The position numbers were made by a program, and so were the translations under genes. A stretch of 34,328 nt of DNA from Hyphomicrobiales bacterium (GTDB taxonomy: Bacteria; Pseudomonadota; Alphaproteobacteria; Rhizobiales; Rhizobiaceae), in assembly GCA_900469445.1 (NCBI GenBank), contig UBXM01000048.1, positions 1 through 34,328 on the forward strand, written 5' to 3'. Numbering within the stretch: the first letter of the stretch is position 1; each line of letters opens with the position of its first letter. The notes beneath the pieces are model-generated. The model was not told the origin of the DNA, did no database searches, and saw only the letters and a list, made by a program, of their open reading frames with translations. Below, piece after piece: positions 7,715 through 15,219 of this stretch.

Positions 7715-8571
7715 GCTGGCTCCTCCAGCGATTGCTTCACACGGCGGCGCGCGGCGAGCATGCCGTGCTTGGGGGCGAAAACGAAGGCGATGAGGAAAAT
7801 AACCGTCTGCAGCACGACGATGATGCCGCCGGTTGCGCCATCGAGGAAGTAGCTGAGATAGGCGCCGAAGAAGCTGGTGGCGGCACCGATGCCGAGCGCC
7901 AGCAGGATGACGCGCTGGAACCGATCGGTGAGCAGATAGGCGGTGGCACCCGGGGTGACGACCATGGCGATGACGAGAAAGGCACCGACCGTCTGCATGG
8001 CCGCAACGGTGGAGGCGGCGAGCAGGGCGAAGAACATCACTTTCAGTGCATCGGGCTTCAGGCCGATGGTGCGGGCATGGTTTTCATCGAAGAAGGCGAC
8101 CATCAGGTCCTTCCATTTCAGCGTCAGGATGATGAGGCTGACGGTGCCGATGATGACGAGCTGCAGCGTATCGCCGGGGCTGATGGCGAGAACATTGCCC
8201 ATAACGATGGTCTGGATATCGACCGAGGTCGGCGACAGCGACACCATGAACAGGCCAAGCCCGAAAAACGAGGTGAAGATCAGGCCGATAATGGCGTCTT
8301 CCTTCAGCCGTGTGCGCTGATTCAAGAAAAGCATGGCAAGTGCTGCCAGCCCGCCGGACATGAAGGCGCCGATCGAGAAGGGCAGGCCGAGCATATAGGC
8401 GCCGGCGACGCCGGGAACGATGGAGTGCGAGAGCGCATCGCCGATCAGCGACCAGCCCTTCAGCATCAGATAGGCGGAGAGAAAACCGCAGACACCGCCG
8501 ACCAGGGCAGAGACCCAGATGGCATTCAGCATGTAGCCATAGGTAAAGGGTTCAAGAAGCGTCTGGAGCAT
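7711..8571 (-). CDS. sitC: Manganese/iron ABC transporter permease SitC
   Basis: 286-residue ABC-3 family permease, partner of SitD. It shows about eight membrane segments, the LKGWSLIGDALSHSIVPG coupling motif (about 37-54) and a C-terminal tail rich in Arg/Lys (ARRRVKQSLEEPA). The ATG at 8571 (MLQTLLEP) is chosen because GGAGGGCACCG precedes it; a start 12 codons upstream would lie deeper in the sitB reading frame. The chosen start overlaps the 3' end of sitB by 20 bp and the stop overlaps sitD by 4 bp, so the genes form a tightly coupled unit. Confidence 0.88.
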   Translation of the reverse strand: MLQTLLEPFTYGYMLNAIWVSALVGGVCGFLSAYLMLKGWSLIGDALSHSIVPGVAGAYMLGLPFSIGAFMSGGLAALAMLFLNQRTRLKEDAIIGLIFTSFFGLGLFMVSLSPTSVDIQTIVMGNVLAISPGDTLQLVIIGTVSLIILTLKWKDLMVAFFDENHARTIGLKPDALKVMFFALLAASTVAAMQTVGAFLVIAMVVTPGATAYLLTDRFQRVILLALGIGAATSFFGAYLSYFLDGATGGIIVVLQTVIFLIAFVFAPKHGMLAARRRVKQSLEEPA

Positions 8572-9445
8572 CGGTGCCCTCCGGCTTCTTCTCTTTTCCG
8601 TTGCCATAGGTGACGAAGGGGCGCTCGTCGTCGGTAAAGACCTTTACGTGGCGCGGATCCTCGTCGTCATGCAGGTCGCGTCCACCGAGAATGAAGTGGC
8701 GCAGCACACCGCCGAAGGCCTTTTCCAGATTGGCCTCGTTGAACGTGTCCTCCGTCTTGCCATAGGCGAGAACCGTGCCCTTGACGAAAACGGTGCGGTC
8801 GCAGAAATCCGGCACACTGCCGAGATTGTGAGTGGAGACCAGCATCACGCGGCCTTCGTCGCGCAGGGCCTTCAGGAGTGCGATGATCTGTTCCTCGGTT
8901 GTCACATCGACGCCGGTAAAGGGCTCGTCGAGAAGGATGACCTGGCCTTCCTGCGCCAATGCCCGCGCGAGAAACACACGCTTGCGCTGGCCGCCCGAAA
9001 GCTCGCCGATCTGGCGCTTGCGGTATTCCAGCATGTTGACCCGCTTCAAGGCCTCGGTGACCATCTCATGGTCGCGGCGAGAGGGGATGCGCAGGAAGTT
9101 CATGTGGCCGTATCGGCCCATCATCACCACGTCCTCGACCAGGACCGGGAAATTCCAGTCGACCTCTTCGGATTGCGGCACATAGGCGACGAGGTTCTTT
9201 TTCAGCGCTTCGCGTGCCTGCATTCCGAGGATCTGGACCGACCCTTCGGTGAGCGTGACAAAACCCATGATGGCCTTGAAAAGCGTCGACTTGCCGGCGC
9301 CGTTGACGCCGACAAGTGCGGTGATGGTGCCCTTCGGCACCTCGAAGCTCGCATGTTTCAGCGCCGTGTGGCCATTGCGGTAGGCGACGCTGACATTGTC
9401 GAGGCTGAGGCCGGATACTGCAGGCCTGGTCTTGCCCATCCTCAT
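8552..9445 (-). CDS. sitB: Manganese/iron ABC transporter ATPase SitB
   Basis: 297-residue ATP-binding subunit. Walker A is GVNGAGKST (46-54), the signature is LSGGQRKR, and Walker B is VILLDEPFTGVD with the switch His in VSTHN. The C-terminal extension after about residue 255 is acidic and then Lys-rich (GRDLHDDEDPRH ... GNGKEKKPEG), typical of rhizobial and enterobacterial SitB/YfeB rather than ZnuC. The start overlaps the sitA stop as ATGA at 9442-9445. The substrate is assigned by operon context. Confidence 0.9.
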   Translation of the reverse strand: MRMGKTRPAVSGLSLDNVSVAYRNGHTALKHASFEVPKGTITALVGVNGAGKSTLFKAIMGFVTLTEGSVQILGMQAREALKKNLVAYVPQSEEVDWNFPVLVEDVVMMGRYGHMNFLRIPSRRDHEMVTEALKRVNMLEYRKRQIGELSGGQRKRVFLARALAQEGQVILLDEPFTGVDVTTEEQIIALLKALRDEGRVMLVSTHNLGSVPDFCDRTVFVKGTVLAYGKTEDTFNEANLEKAFGGVLRHFILGGRDLHDDEDPRHVKVFTDDERPFVTYGNGKEKKPEGTDAPDAS

Positions 9446-10353
9446 TGTGCGAGACCTTTTGCAATGGTTTCGGAGGTAACGCGCAGCAGATCGAGATAGG
9501 TCGGGACCGGGCCGTCGGCCTCGCTCAGCGAGTCCACGTAAAGTACCCCGCCATAGGCTGCGCCGGTTTCGGAGGCGACCTGTTTGGCCGGCTTGTCGGA
9601 GACGGTGCTTTCGGAAAAGATCACCTTCACATTGTGCTCGCGCATGGCGTCGATGACGGAACGGACCTGCTGCGGCGTGCCCTGGCTGTCGGCATTGACC
9701 GGCCAGAGATAAAGCTCCTTGAGGCCGAAATCGCGGGCGAGATAGGAGAAGGCGCCTTCGCTGGTCACCAGCCAGCGGTGGTTTTCCGGCAGCTTTGCCA
9801 ATTCGTCACGGATCGGCTGGGCCTGCGCCCGTATCTTGTCGGTATAGGCCTTGGCGTTGGCAGCATAGGTTTCCGCATTGGCCGGGTCGATTTCGGTCAG
9901 GCCCTTGCGGATATTCTCGACATAGATGACGGCGTTTTCAGGCGACATCCAGGAATGCGGGTTGGGCTTGCCCTGATAGGCACCACCGGCAATCGCCATC
10001 GGGACGACGCCATCGGAAACGGTGACGCTCTTCACATCTCCGATATTTTTCAGGAAACGTTCGAACCAGAGTTCGAGATTGAGGCCGTTGCGCAGAACGA
10101 GATCCGCATCACGGGCGCGCAGCAGATCGCGCGGTGTCGGCTGGTAATTATGGATCTCGGCGCCGGGCTTGGTGATGCTTTCGACATCGGCGGCATCACC
10201 GGCAACATTCTTGGCCATATCCGCAATGATAGTGAAGGTCGTGACGACCTTTGGCTTTTCCCCCGATGCGTTCTGTGCCTGAGCAGCGAAGGGCAGGGAG
10301 ATCAGGCCGGCCAGAAGGCCGGTACCGAGGCATGCAATTTTCAAAAACGACAT
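9442..10353 (-). CDS. sitA: Manganese/iron ABC transporter substrate-binding protein SitA
   Basis: 303-residue periplasmic metal-binding protein of the cluster A-I (ZnuA/PsaA/SitA) family. A signal peptide (MSFLKIACLGTGLLAGLISLPFAAQA) is followed by VVTTFTIIADMAKNVAGD. The four expected metal ligands are visible: His in AEIHNYQPTP, His in NPHSWMSP, Glu in VTSEGAF and Asp in YVDSLSE. The two-His/Glu/Asp set, with no His-rich loop, fits Mn/Fe binders rather than ZnuA. The ATG at 10353 is preferred over one 12 codons upstream, which would place a Mur-like box inside the gene. The ribosome-binding site (GGATCACGA) is weak. It is first in sitABCD. Confidence 0.92.
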   Translation of the reverse strand: MSFLKIACLGTGLLAGLISLPFAAQAQNASGEKPKVVTTFTIIADMAKNVAGDAADVESITKPGAEIHNYQPTPRDLLRARDADLVLRNGLNLELWFERFLKNIGDVKSVTVSDGVVPMAIAGGAYQGKPNPHSWMSPENAVIYVENIRKGLTEIDPANAETYAANAKAYTDKIRAQAQPIRDELAKLPENHRWLVTSEGAFSYLARDFGLKELYLWPVNADSQGTPQQVRSVIDAMREHNVKVIFSESTVSDKPAKQVASETGAAYGGVLYVDSLSEADGPVPTYLDLLRVTSETIAKGLAQ

Positions 10354-10372
10354 TCGTGATCCGTTATTGCTG

Positions 10373-10442
10373 TTGCAAATCATTCTCAATTTAACCTAGC
10401 GGCAAAAATCCATCTGTCAACGCTATTGCAAATCATTCGCAA
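10373..10442 (-). promoter_or_regulatory. sitABCD promoter with two Mur-type boxes
   Basis: Two 17-bp sites differ by one base: TTGAGAATGATTTGCAA (10389-10373) and TTGCGAATGATTTGCAA (10442-10426), minus-strand reading, 53 bp apart. A perfect -35 TTGACA (10420-10415) lies between them; the -10 is unclear (TAGGTT 16 nt on). In Rhizobium leguminosarum the Fur-family repressor Mur is known to use two Mur-responsive sequences at sitABCD, and this layout agrees. Manganese-dependent repression is therefore likely. Confidence 0.75.
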
Positions 10443-10577
10443 CAAGTTCGAAGTCTCGTTTTGAGACGGCGCCTGACAAAACCGCTTAAAGCTTCCTCAA
10501 TAAGATTGGGCGAATATGCCCCCATAATTCTACTGTGTATTGCGTAACTGGAGTTCGAGTATGCCGGGTATTGGCAA

Positions 10578-11873
10578 ATGAAGATCCGGCTGTCGAAGAA
10601 GTTTGCCTTCCTTCTCAGCGGCGTGTTGGTCCTTTGTGGTGCGAGCGGTTCGGCGGCGGTGCTGATCGGAACCGACAAGATCCTCGGCCCTTCCTATCGT
10701 GACATCAACGGTCTGACCTGCACGACGCTGCAGACGCAGAAGATGCGTCGGGACGGCAGCATCTGGGTGCGCAAATACGTGACCAGCGATCAGGGCGGTG
10801 ACGGCATCGCCCGACTGAAGACGGCCTTGCGTGTGGCGCGGGCCGTACAGGAAAAGGAAAAGGCCGGTCTTGTGCAGGTCGCGATGATCGATAGCGCCGG
10901 CCCCAAGGATCCGGCGGAAATGCGCGGGCGGGCGATTGCGGCACAGGTCGTCTATATTCCAGATACTGCCAAGATTGCGGCAGGAGCCCAGAGCGAGAAC
11001 TATTCCGGTTATTATCTTGACGGCACGCCGGGCGCCAATGGCCATTTCTATGGCATGCGCGTCGATCTTCCGCTCGAAGATATCGAGCATCTGGAGGCGC
11101 ATCTGACAGACAAGGCCGACTGTCTCGATCCGGCCCTGCCAGAGGGTAGCGAGACGGCCAAGGCCGACCCGAAAGCTGCTTCCGGCCACGGGGCGCCTGC
11201 CGGGGAGGCCAAGAAGGCTTCAGGTCATGGCGCAGCCCCGGCAACAGAAGGTGCCAGCACCGAGGCAGAAGGCAAAGGCGAGGAAGTTGCCGCGACTGAA
11301 AGCGGTGGTTTCCTGAGTTCGATCACCGGCATGGTTTTCGGCGCAAAAGAAGAGGCTGCGGCTGGTCACGGTGACGAAAAGACCGTTCCGGCTGCTGACA
11401 AGGCCGACGCGCCTGCAGGTGAGGACCATGGCGCGCAGGCAGCCAAGTCCGATCCGGCAACCGCGGCCGAGAAGCCTGCCGAGACGAAGAGTTTTCTCGA
11501 TCAGGCCAAGAGCATGATCCTCGGCGACACGGCGGAAAAGCCGGCCGCTCCGGCGCAAACGGAAGCGAAGGCCGATACAGGGCAGCCGCCCGAGCCGGCA
11601 GAGCCCGCGCGGGAGCCGAGAACAACGGCCGAGGGCGGCAAGGGCTGGTCGAAATCCGACGCGGCCAACGAGATCCATTCGGGAACATCGGCGGAGGCTG
11701 AAGCCCAGTCAGGTGCGGCGACAGAGGCGGCCCAGGCGGGCGGGCATTCCGAAGCACAGACGCCAGAGGCTTCCGGTGAAAGCGACGCAGACGCTGCCGG
11801 TGCCGCATGGCTGGAAAAGTTCCGGGCGCAGCAGGCGGCACCTGCGGCGGATGGCGGCAAGCCGGCACATTGA
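10578..11873 (+). CDS. Exported or membrane-anchored protein of unknown function with low-complexity tail
   Basis: I do not recognise a named family. The 431 residues fall into three parts. Residues 1-30 form a basic start and hydrophobic signal or anchor; a Cys at 20 lacks a proper lipobox. Residues 31-185 look folded (LTCTTLQTQKM, WVRKYVTSD, GHFYGMRVDLPLEDIEHLEAHL) and hold Cys48 and Cys182. Residues 186-431 are Ala/Glu/Lys/Pro-rich and probably disordered. The tail repeats an amphipathic motif, GFLSSITGMVFG (244-255) and SFLDQAKSMILG (305-316), and short GHG/DHG units (203-205, 216-218, 263-265, 283-285). It diverges from sitABCD across a 224-bp spacer and converges on lysS. An envelope role is inference from the leader; metal binding by the scattered His is only a guess. 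The ribosome-binding site is weak, so the start is moderately sure. Confidence 0.75.
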   Translation: MKIRLSKKFAFLLSGVLVLCGASGSAAVLIGTDKILGPSYRDINGLTCTTLQTQKMRRDGSIWVRKYVTSDQGGDGIARLKTALRVARAVQEKEKAGLVQVAMIDSAGPKDPAEMRGRAIAAQVVYIPDTAKIAAGAQSENYSGYYLDGTPGANGHFYGMRVDLPLEDIEHLEAHLTDKADCLDPALPEGSETAKADPKAASGHGAPAGEAKKASGHGAAPATEGASTEAEGKGEEVAATESGGFLSSITGMVFGAKEEAAAGHGDEKTVPAADKADAPAGEDHGAQAAKSDPATAAEKPAETKSFLDQAKSMILGDTAEKPAAPAQTEAKADTGQPPEPAEPAREPRTTAEGGKGWSKSDAANEIHSGTSAEAEAQSGAATEAAQAGGHSEAQTPEASGESDADAAGAAWLEKFRAQQAAPAADGGKPAH

Positions 11874-11902
11874 CGGTCAAGCCTGTCGAACAAGGAAAAG
11901 AA

Positions 11903-11927
11903 AAAAGGCGGCTCATGGCCGCCTTTT
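11903..11927. terminator. Bidirectional terminator (unknown protein / lysS)
   Basis: A perfect 10-bp stem, AAAAGGCGGC (11903-11912) with GCCGCCTTTT (11918-11927), and a 5-nt loop sit between convergent genes. A-rich on the left and T-rich on the right, it can end both transcripts. Confidence 0.88.
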
Positions 11928-11957
11928 CTGTCTTCGCATATCTCTCTCTGAGAGGCC

Positions 11958-13457
11958 TCAATCCACCTTGTTGCGGCGGGCCGGGAAGAGGATGACGTCG
12001 CGGATCGACGGGGCGTTGGTGAGGAGCATGATCAGGCGGTCGACGCCGATGCCCAGGCCACCGGCGGGCGGCATGCCCTGGTCGATGGCGTCGAGGAACT
12101 CGTCGTCAAGCTGCTTGTCCTTCTCGCCACGGGCATGGGCCTGTTCGAGCTGCTCGACCATGCGCTTGCGCTGCTCTTCCGGGTCGTTCAGTTCGGAAAA
12201 CGCGTTGCCGACTTCCCAAGCGTTGCAATAGGTCTCGAAACGCTCGACGAGGCGCGGTTCGCCTGGAACCTCCTTGGCGAAGGGCGAAATGTCCTTCGGG
12301 AAGTGGGTAACGTGCGACGGCTGGATCAGCGTGCCTTCGACCTTTTCCTCGAAGATGAAGGCAAGGCATTCGCCCCAGGTCCAGTCCTTCTCGACTTCGA
12401 AACCGGCGGCCTTGGCGGCAGCGCGGGCTTCTTCGTCGGTCTTGATCGACAGGAAGTCGATGCCGGTGACTTCCTTGACGGCGTCGGGCATCGGCACGCG
12501 CTTGAACGGGCCCTTGAAGGAGATCTGCTTGTCGCCGAAGGTGACGTCCGGCGTGCCGTGAATGGAGGTGGCGAGGCCTTCGAACAGGCGTTCGACCAGC
12601 GCCATGATGTCCTCGTAATCGGCATAGGCCCAGTAGCATTCCATCATGGTGAATTCAGGATTGTGCCGGGTGGAGACGCCTTCGTTGCGGAAGTTGCGGT
12701 TGATCTCGAACACCTTGTCGGACAGGCCGGAGACCAGCGTGCGCTTCAAAAACAGTTCCGGCGCGATGCGCAGGTACATGTCCTGTTTCAGCGTGTTGTG
12801 GAAGGTCTTGAAGGGATCGGCGGTGGCGCCGCCATAGACCGTCTGCAGCATCGGGGTCTCGACTTCGAGAAAACCTTCGCCTTCCATGAAGTGGCGAATG
12901 CCCGAAACGATCTTCGAGCGCTGCTGGAAGCGCAGCTTCGATTCCTCGTTGGTCATGATGTCGAGATGGCGCTTGCGGTAGCGGATCTCGATGTCGGAGA
13001 CGCCATGCCACTTTTCCGGCATCGGCAACAGCGTCTTGGTCAGCATGGTGATTTCGCGGGCGTTGATCGACAGTTCGCCACGCTTTGTACGGCGCACGGT
13101 GCCGGTGACGCCGATGATATCGCCAAGGTCGATTAGCGGCAGCATGTTGCGCGCTTCTTCCGGGGTGACGTCCTTGTGGGAAAAGATCTGGATCTTGCCG
13201 GATGCGTCATGGATGTCCATGAACATGCCGGAATTGCGCGAGGAATAGACGCGGCCGGCAACGGTGACGACGTCCTGGGTTTCGGTATCCGGCTCCAGGC
13301 CTTCGTATTTTTCGGCCAGTTCCGCATTGGTCATGGTGCGGTGGAAATGCGCCGGATAGACGTCACCGATGGTTTCGCGCAGCTTGGCAAGCTTCTGGCG
13401 GCGCACTTCGGTGGCGTCGGAGGAGAGGGCGGTTTCGGTCTTCGTCGTGTCGGTCAT
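11958..13457 (-). CDS. lysS: Lysyl-tRNA synthetase, class II
   Basis: 499-residue class II synthetase that charges tRNA-Lys in the cytoplasm. The N-terminal OB-fold anticodon-binding domain (about 60-160: VTVAGRVYSSRNSGMFMDIHD) is followed by the catalytic core. Motif 1 lies around FLEVETPML, motif 2 is FRNEGVSTRHNPEFTMMECYWAY, and motif 3 is GLGIGVDRLIMLLTN ... ILFPARR at the C-terminus. Length matches bacterial LysS. The start follows an AAGGCGA box. It is downstream of, and co-directional with, gltX; an inverted-repeat element lies between them, so co-transcription is possible but not certain. Confidence 0.96.
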   Translation of the reverse strand: MTDTTKTETALSSDATEVRRQKLAKLRETIGDVYPAHFHRTMTNAELAEKYEGLEPDTETQDVVTVAGRVYSSRNSGMFMDIHDASGKIQIFSHKDVTPEEARNMLPLIDLGDIIGVTGTVRRTKRGELSINAREITMLTKTLLPMPEKWHGVSDIEIRYRKRHLDIMTNEESKLRFQQRSKIVSGIRHFMEGEGFLEVETPMLQTVYGGATADPFKTFHNTLKQDMYLRIAPELFLKRTLVSGLSDKVFEINRNFRNEGVSTRHNPEFTMMECYWAYADYEDIMALVERLFEGLATSIHGTPDVTFGDKQISFKGPFKRVPMPDAVKEVTGIDFLSIKTDEEARAAAKAAGFEVEKDWTWGECLAFIFEEKVEGTLIQPSHVTHFPKDISPFAKEVPGEPRLVERFETYCNAWEVGNAFSELNDPEEQRKRMVEQLEQAHARGEKDKQLDDEFLDAIDQGMPPAGGLGIGVDRLIMLLTNAPSIRDVILFPARRNKVD

Positions 13458-13515
13458 CGTGTTCGCCTTTTTCGGCTCGTTGTTCTGTTGTGCCGGCGCA
13501 GCTGGCTCGGCCTAA

Positions 13516-13618
13516 CCCTCCCCCTTGTGGGGAGGGTCGGAGCGAAGCGACGGGGAGGGGTTTCTCTCTTGCTTAATTAAGAAAGACCCCTCCCCAACCC
13601 TCCCCACAAGGGGGAGGG
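13516..13618. repeat. Intergenic inverted-repeat element (RIME-like)
   Basis: Two 22-bp arms (13516-13537 and 13597-13618) are exact reverse complements. Each is itself a near-palindrome built of CCCTCCCC and GGGGAGGG around TTGTG/CACAA. Inside them lies a second pair (GGGGAGGGG, 13552-13560; CCCCTCCCC, 13587-13595) around CTTAATTAAG (13572-13581). The roughly 103-bp unit fills the gltX-lysS spacer. Non-coding palindromic elements starting with such C-rich motifs are widespread between genes in rhizobial genomes; membership of a named family is inference. Confidence 0.75.
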
Positions 13619-13635
13619 GGCGCGTCGCAAACTCC

Positions 13636-15093
13636 TTACTTCCCGTCGCCCACCATGGACGAAACCACGGCGGCTGCAATCTTCAGGCGCTGGCGTACGA
13701 CCGAGCGGCCGAGGATGGCCATGCTATCGAACAGCGGCAGCGAGCGCGACGAGCCGGACATGGCGATGAACAGCGGCGGGGTGACGACGCGGAGCTTCTT
13801 TTCCAGCTTGTCGGCAACGGCGCGCAGTTCGGCGTCGATCGCTTCGACGTTCCACTCGATCATCTTTTCGATGTCGGCCTGAACGGTGTTGATGATCGCA
13901 AGCGTATCTTCCGGAGAGGTTTTCAGGCCCGCAAACGAGGCCGGCGTCAGGTTGACGTCGGCGGCGAGCAGGAAACCGGCGAGGTTCGGCAGATCGCCGA
14001 GCTTGGTGATGCGGCTCTGCGAGTGCAGCAGGCCCTGCTTCAGGCGGTCGTTTTCCATCGCCCATTCGAGCGTGCGGGCAACGAACTCTTCCGGCGTCAG
14101 CTTTTCGCGCAGCCAGCGGCCGTTCAGCCATTCGAGCTTCTGCAGGTCGAAGATGGCGCCGGCCTTGGAGAGTGCGTCCGGTTCGAACTTTGCCGTCAGC
14201 TCGTCCATGGTCAGCAGTTCTTCGCCTTCGGCGATCTGCACGAAGAACAGGCCGAGGAAGTTCATCAGCGCTTCCGGCAGGTAACCGAGCGCCGAATAAT
14301 AGCTGATCGAGGTCGGGTTCTTGCGCTTCGACAGTTTTGACTTGTCGGCATTCCTCATGAGGGAGAGGTGCATCCAGACGGGCGCTTCCCAGCCGAAATA
14401 ACGATAAAGCAGGATATGCTTCGGCACCGAGGCCAGCCACTCCTCGCCGCGGGCGACGTGGGTGATCTTCATCAGGTGGTCGTCGATGACGTTGGCCATG
14501 TGATAGGTCGGCATGCCGTCGCCCTTGATGAGCACCTGCATGTCAACCGAATCCCACGGGATCGACACGTCGCCGTAAACGGCGTCGTTGAAGTCGCAGG
14601 AACCCTCGGTCGGGATCTTCATGCGCACGACGGAGCTTTCGCCGGCTGCCATCTTGGAGGTGACTTCTTCCGCCGTCAGATGCAGGCACAGGCCGTCATA
14701 TTTCGGCGGCTTGCCGGCGGCGCGCTGGCCTTCGCGCATCTGCTCGAGCCGCTCGGGCGTGCAGAAGCAACGGAAGGCATGGCCCTTGTCGAGCAGGTCC
14801 TGCGCGTAAGGCTGGTACATGTCCTTGCGCTCGGACTGGCGGTAGGGACCGTAAGGGCCGCCGACATCCGGGCCTTCCGACCATTTCAGACCCGTCCATT
14901 TGAGTGCATCCAGAACGCGCTCTTCGAATTCGAGCGTCGAGCGGGTGGCATCGGTATCTTCGATGCGCAGGATGAACTCGCCGCCATTCTTCTTTGCGAA
15001 GAGATAGTTGAAAAGGGCGATATAGGCGGTACCGACATGCGGCTCGCCGGTGGGCGAGGGGGCAATGCGGACGCGTGGGGTCGGGTTGATCAT
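13636..15093 (-). CDS. gltX: Glutamyl-tRNA synthetase
   Basis: 485-residue class I synthetase that attaches glutamate to tRNA-Glu. The HIGH-type motif appears in PSPTGEPHVGT (12-22) and the KMSKS-type loop as KLSKRKN (253-259). A Cys pair (FRCFC, 108-111) sits where the zinc-binding region lies in some GluRS. The helical anticodon-binding domain occupies the last third. Alphaproteobacteria often carry two GluRS genes, one of which may also charge tRNA-Gln for GatCAB; this window does not show which type this is. The ribosome-binding site is weak, but the N-terminus MINPTPRVRIAPSPTG is normal for the family. Confidence 0.95.
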   Translation of the reverse strand: MINPTPRVRIAPSPTGEPHVGTAYIALFNYLFAKKNGGEFILRIEDTDATRSTLEFEERVLDALKWTGLKWSEGPDVGGPYGPYRQSERKDMYQPYAQDLLDKGHAFRCFCTPERLEQMREGQRAAGKPPKYDGLCLHLTAEEVTSKMAAGESSVVRMKIPTEGSCDFNDAVYGDVSIPWDSVDMQVLIKGDGMPTYHMANVIDDHLMKITHVARGEEWLASVPKHILLYRYFGWEAPVWMHLSLMRNADKSKLSKRKNPTSISYYSALGYLPEALMNFLGLFFVQIAEGEELLTMDELTAKFEPDALSKAGAIFDLQKLEWLNGRWLREKLTPEEFVARTLEWAMENDRLKQGLLHSQSRITKLGDLPNLAGFLLAADVNLTPASFAGLKTSPEDTLAIINTVQADIEKMIEWNVEAIDAELRAVADKLEKKLRVVTPPLFIAMSGSSRSLPLFDSMAILGRSVVRQRLKIAAAVVSSMVGDGK

Positions 15094-15219
15094 TGTGCTG
15101 CTCTAATTCGAGGCGCAAGTGAACGCGCCAAGCCTGTTCTGGGAATAGGGATTGGGGCAGGCTTAGGCCATATTCAGGCAGAAGCGTCAAGGTTTTTGGG
15201 TGAATGCCACCCCTTGGCG

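Noticed and set aside
6857..8613. Long plus-strand frames opposite sitD and sitC
   Set aside because: Extremely Asp/Gln/His/Arg-rich, the usual mirror of hydrophobic permease codons; no ribosome-binding site or domain.
15198..15212. Hairpin GGGTG/CACCC after the SLC13-type gene as a terminator
   Set aside because: Only 5 bp, and on the gene's strand it is followed by A rather than T residues.
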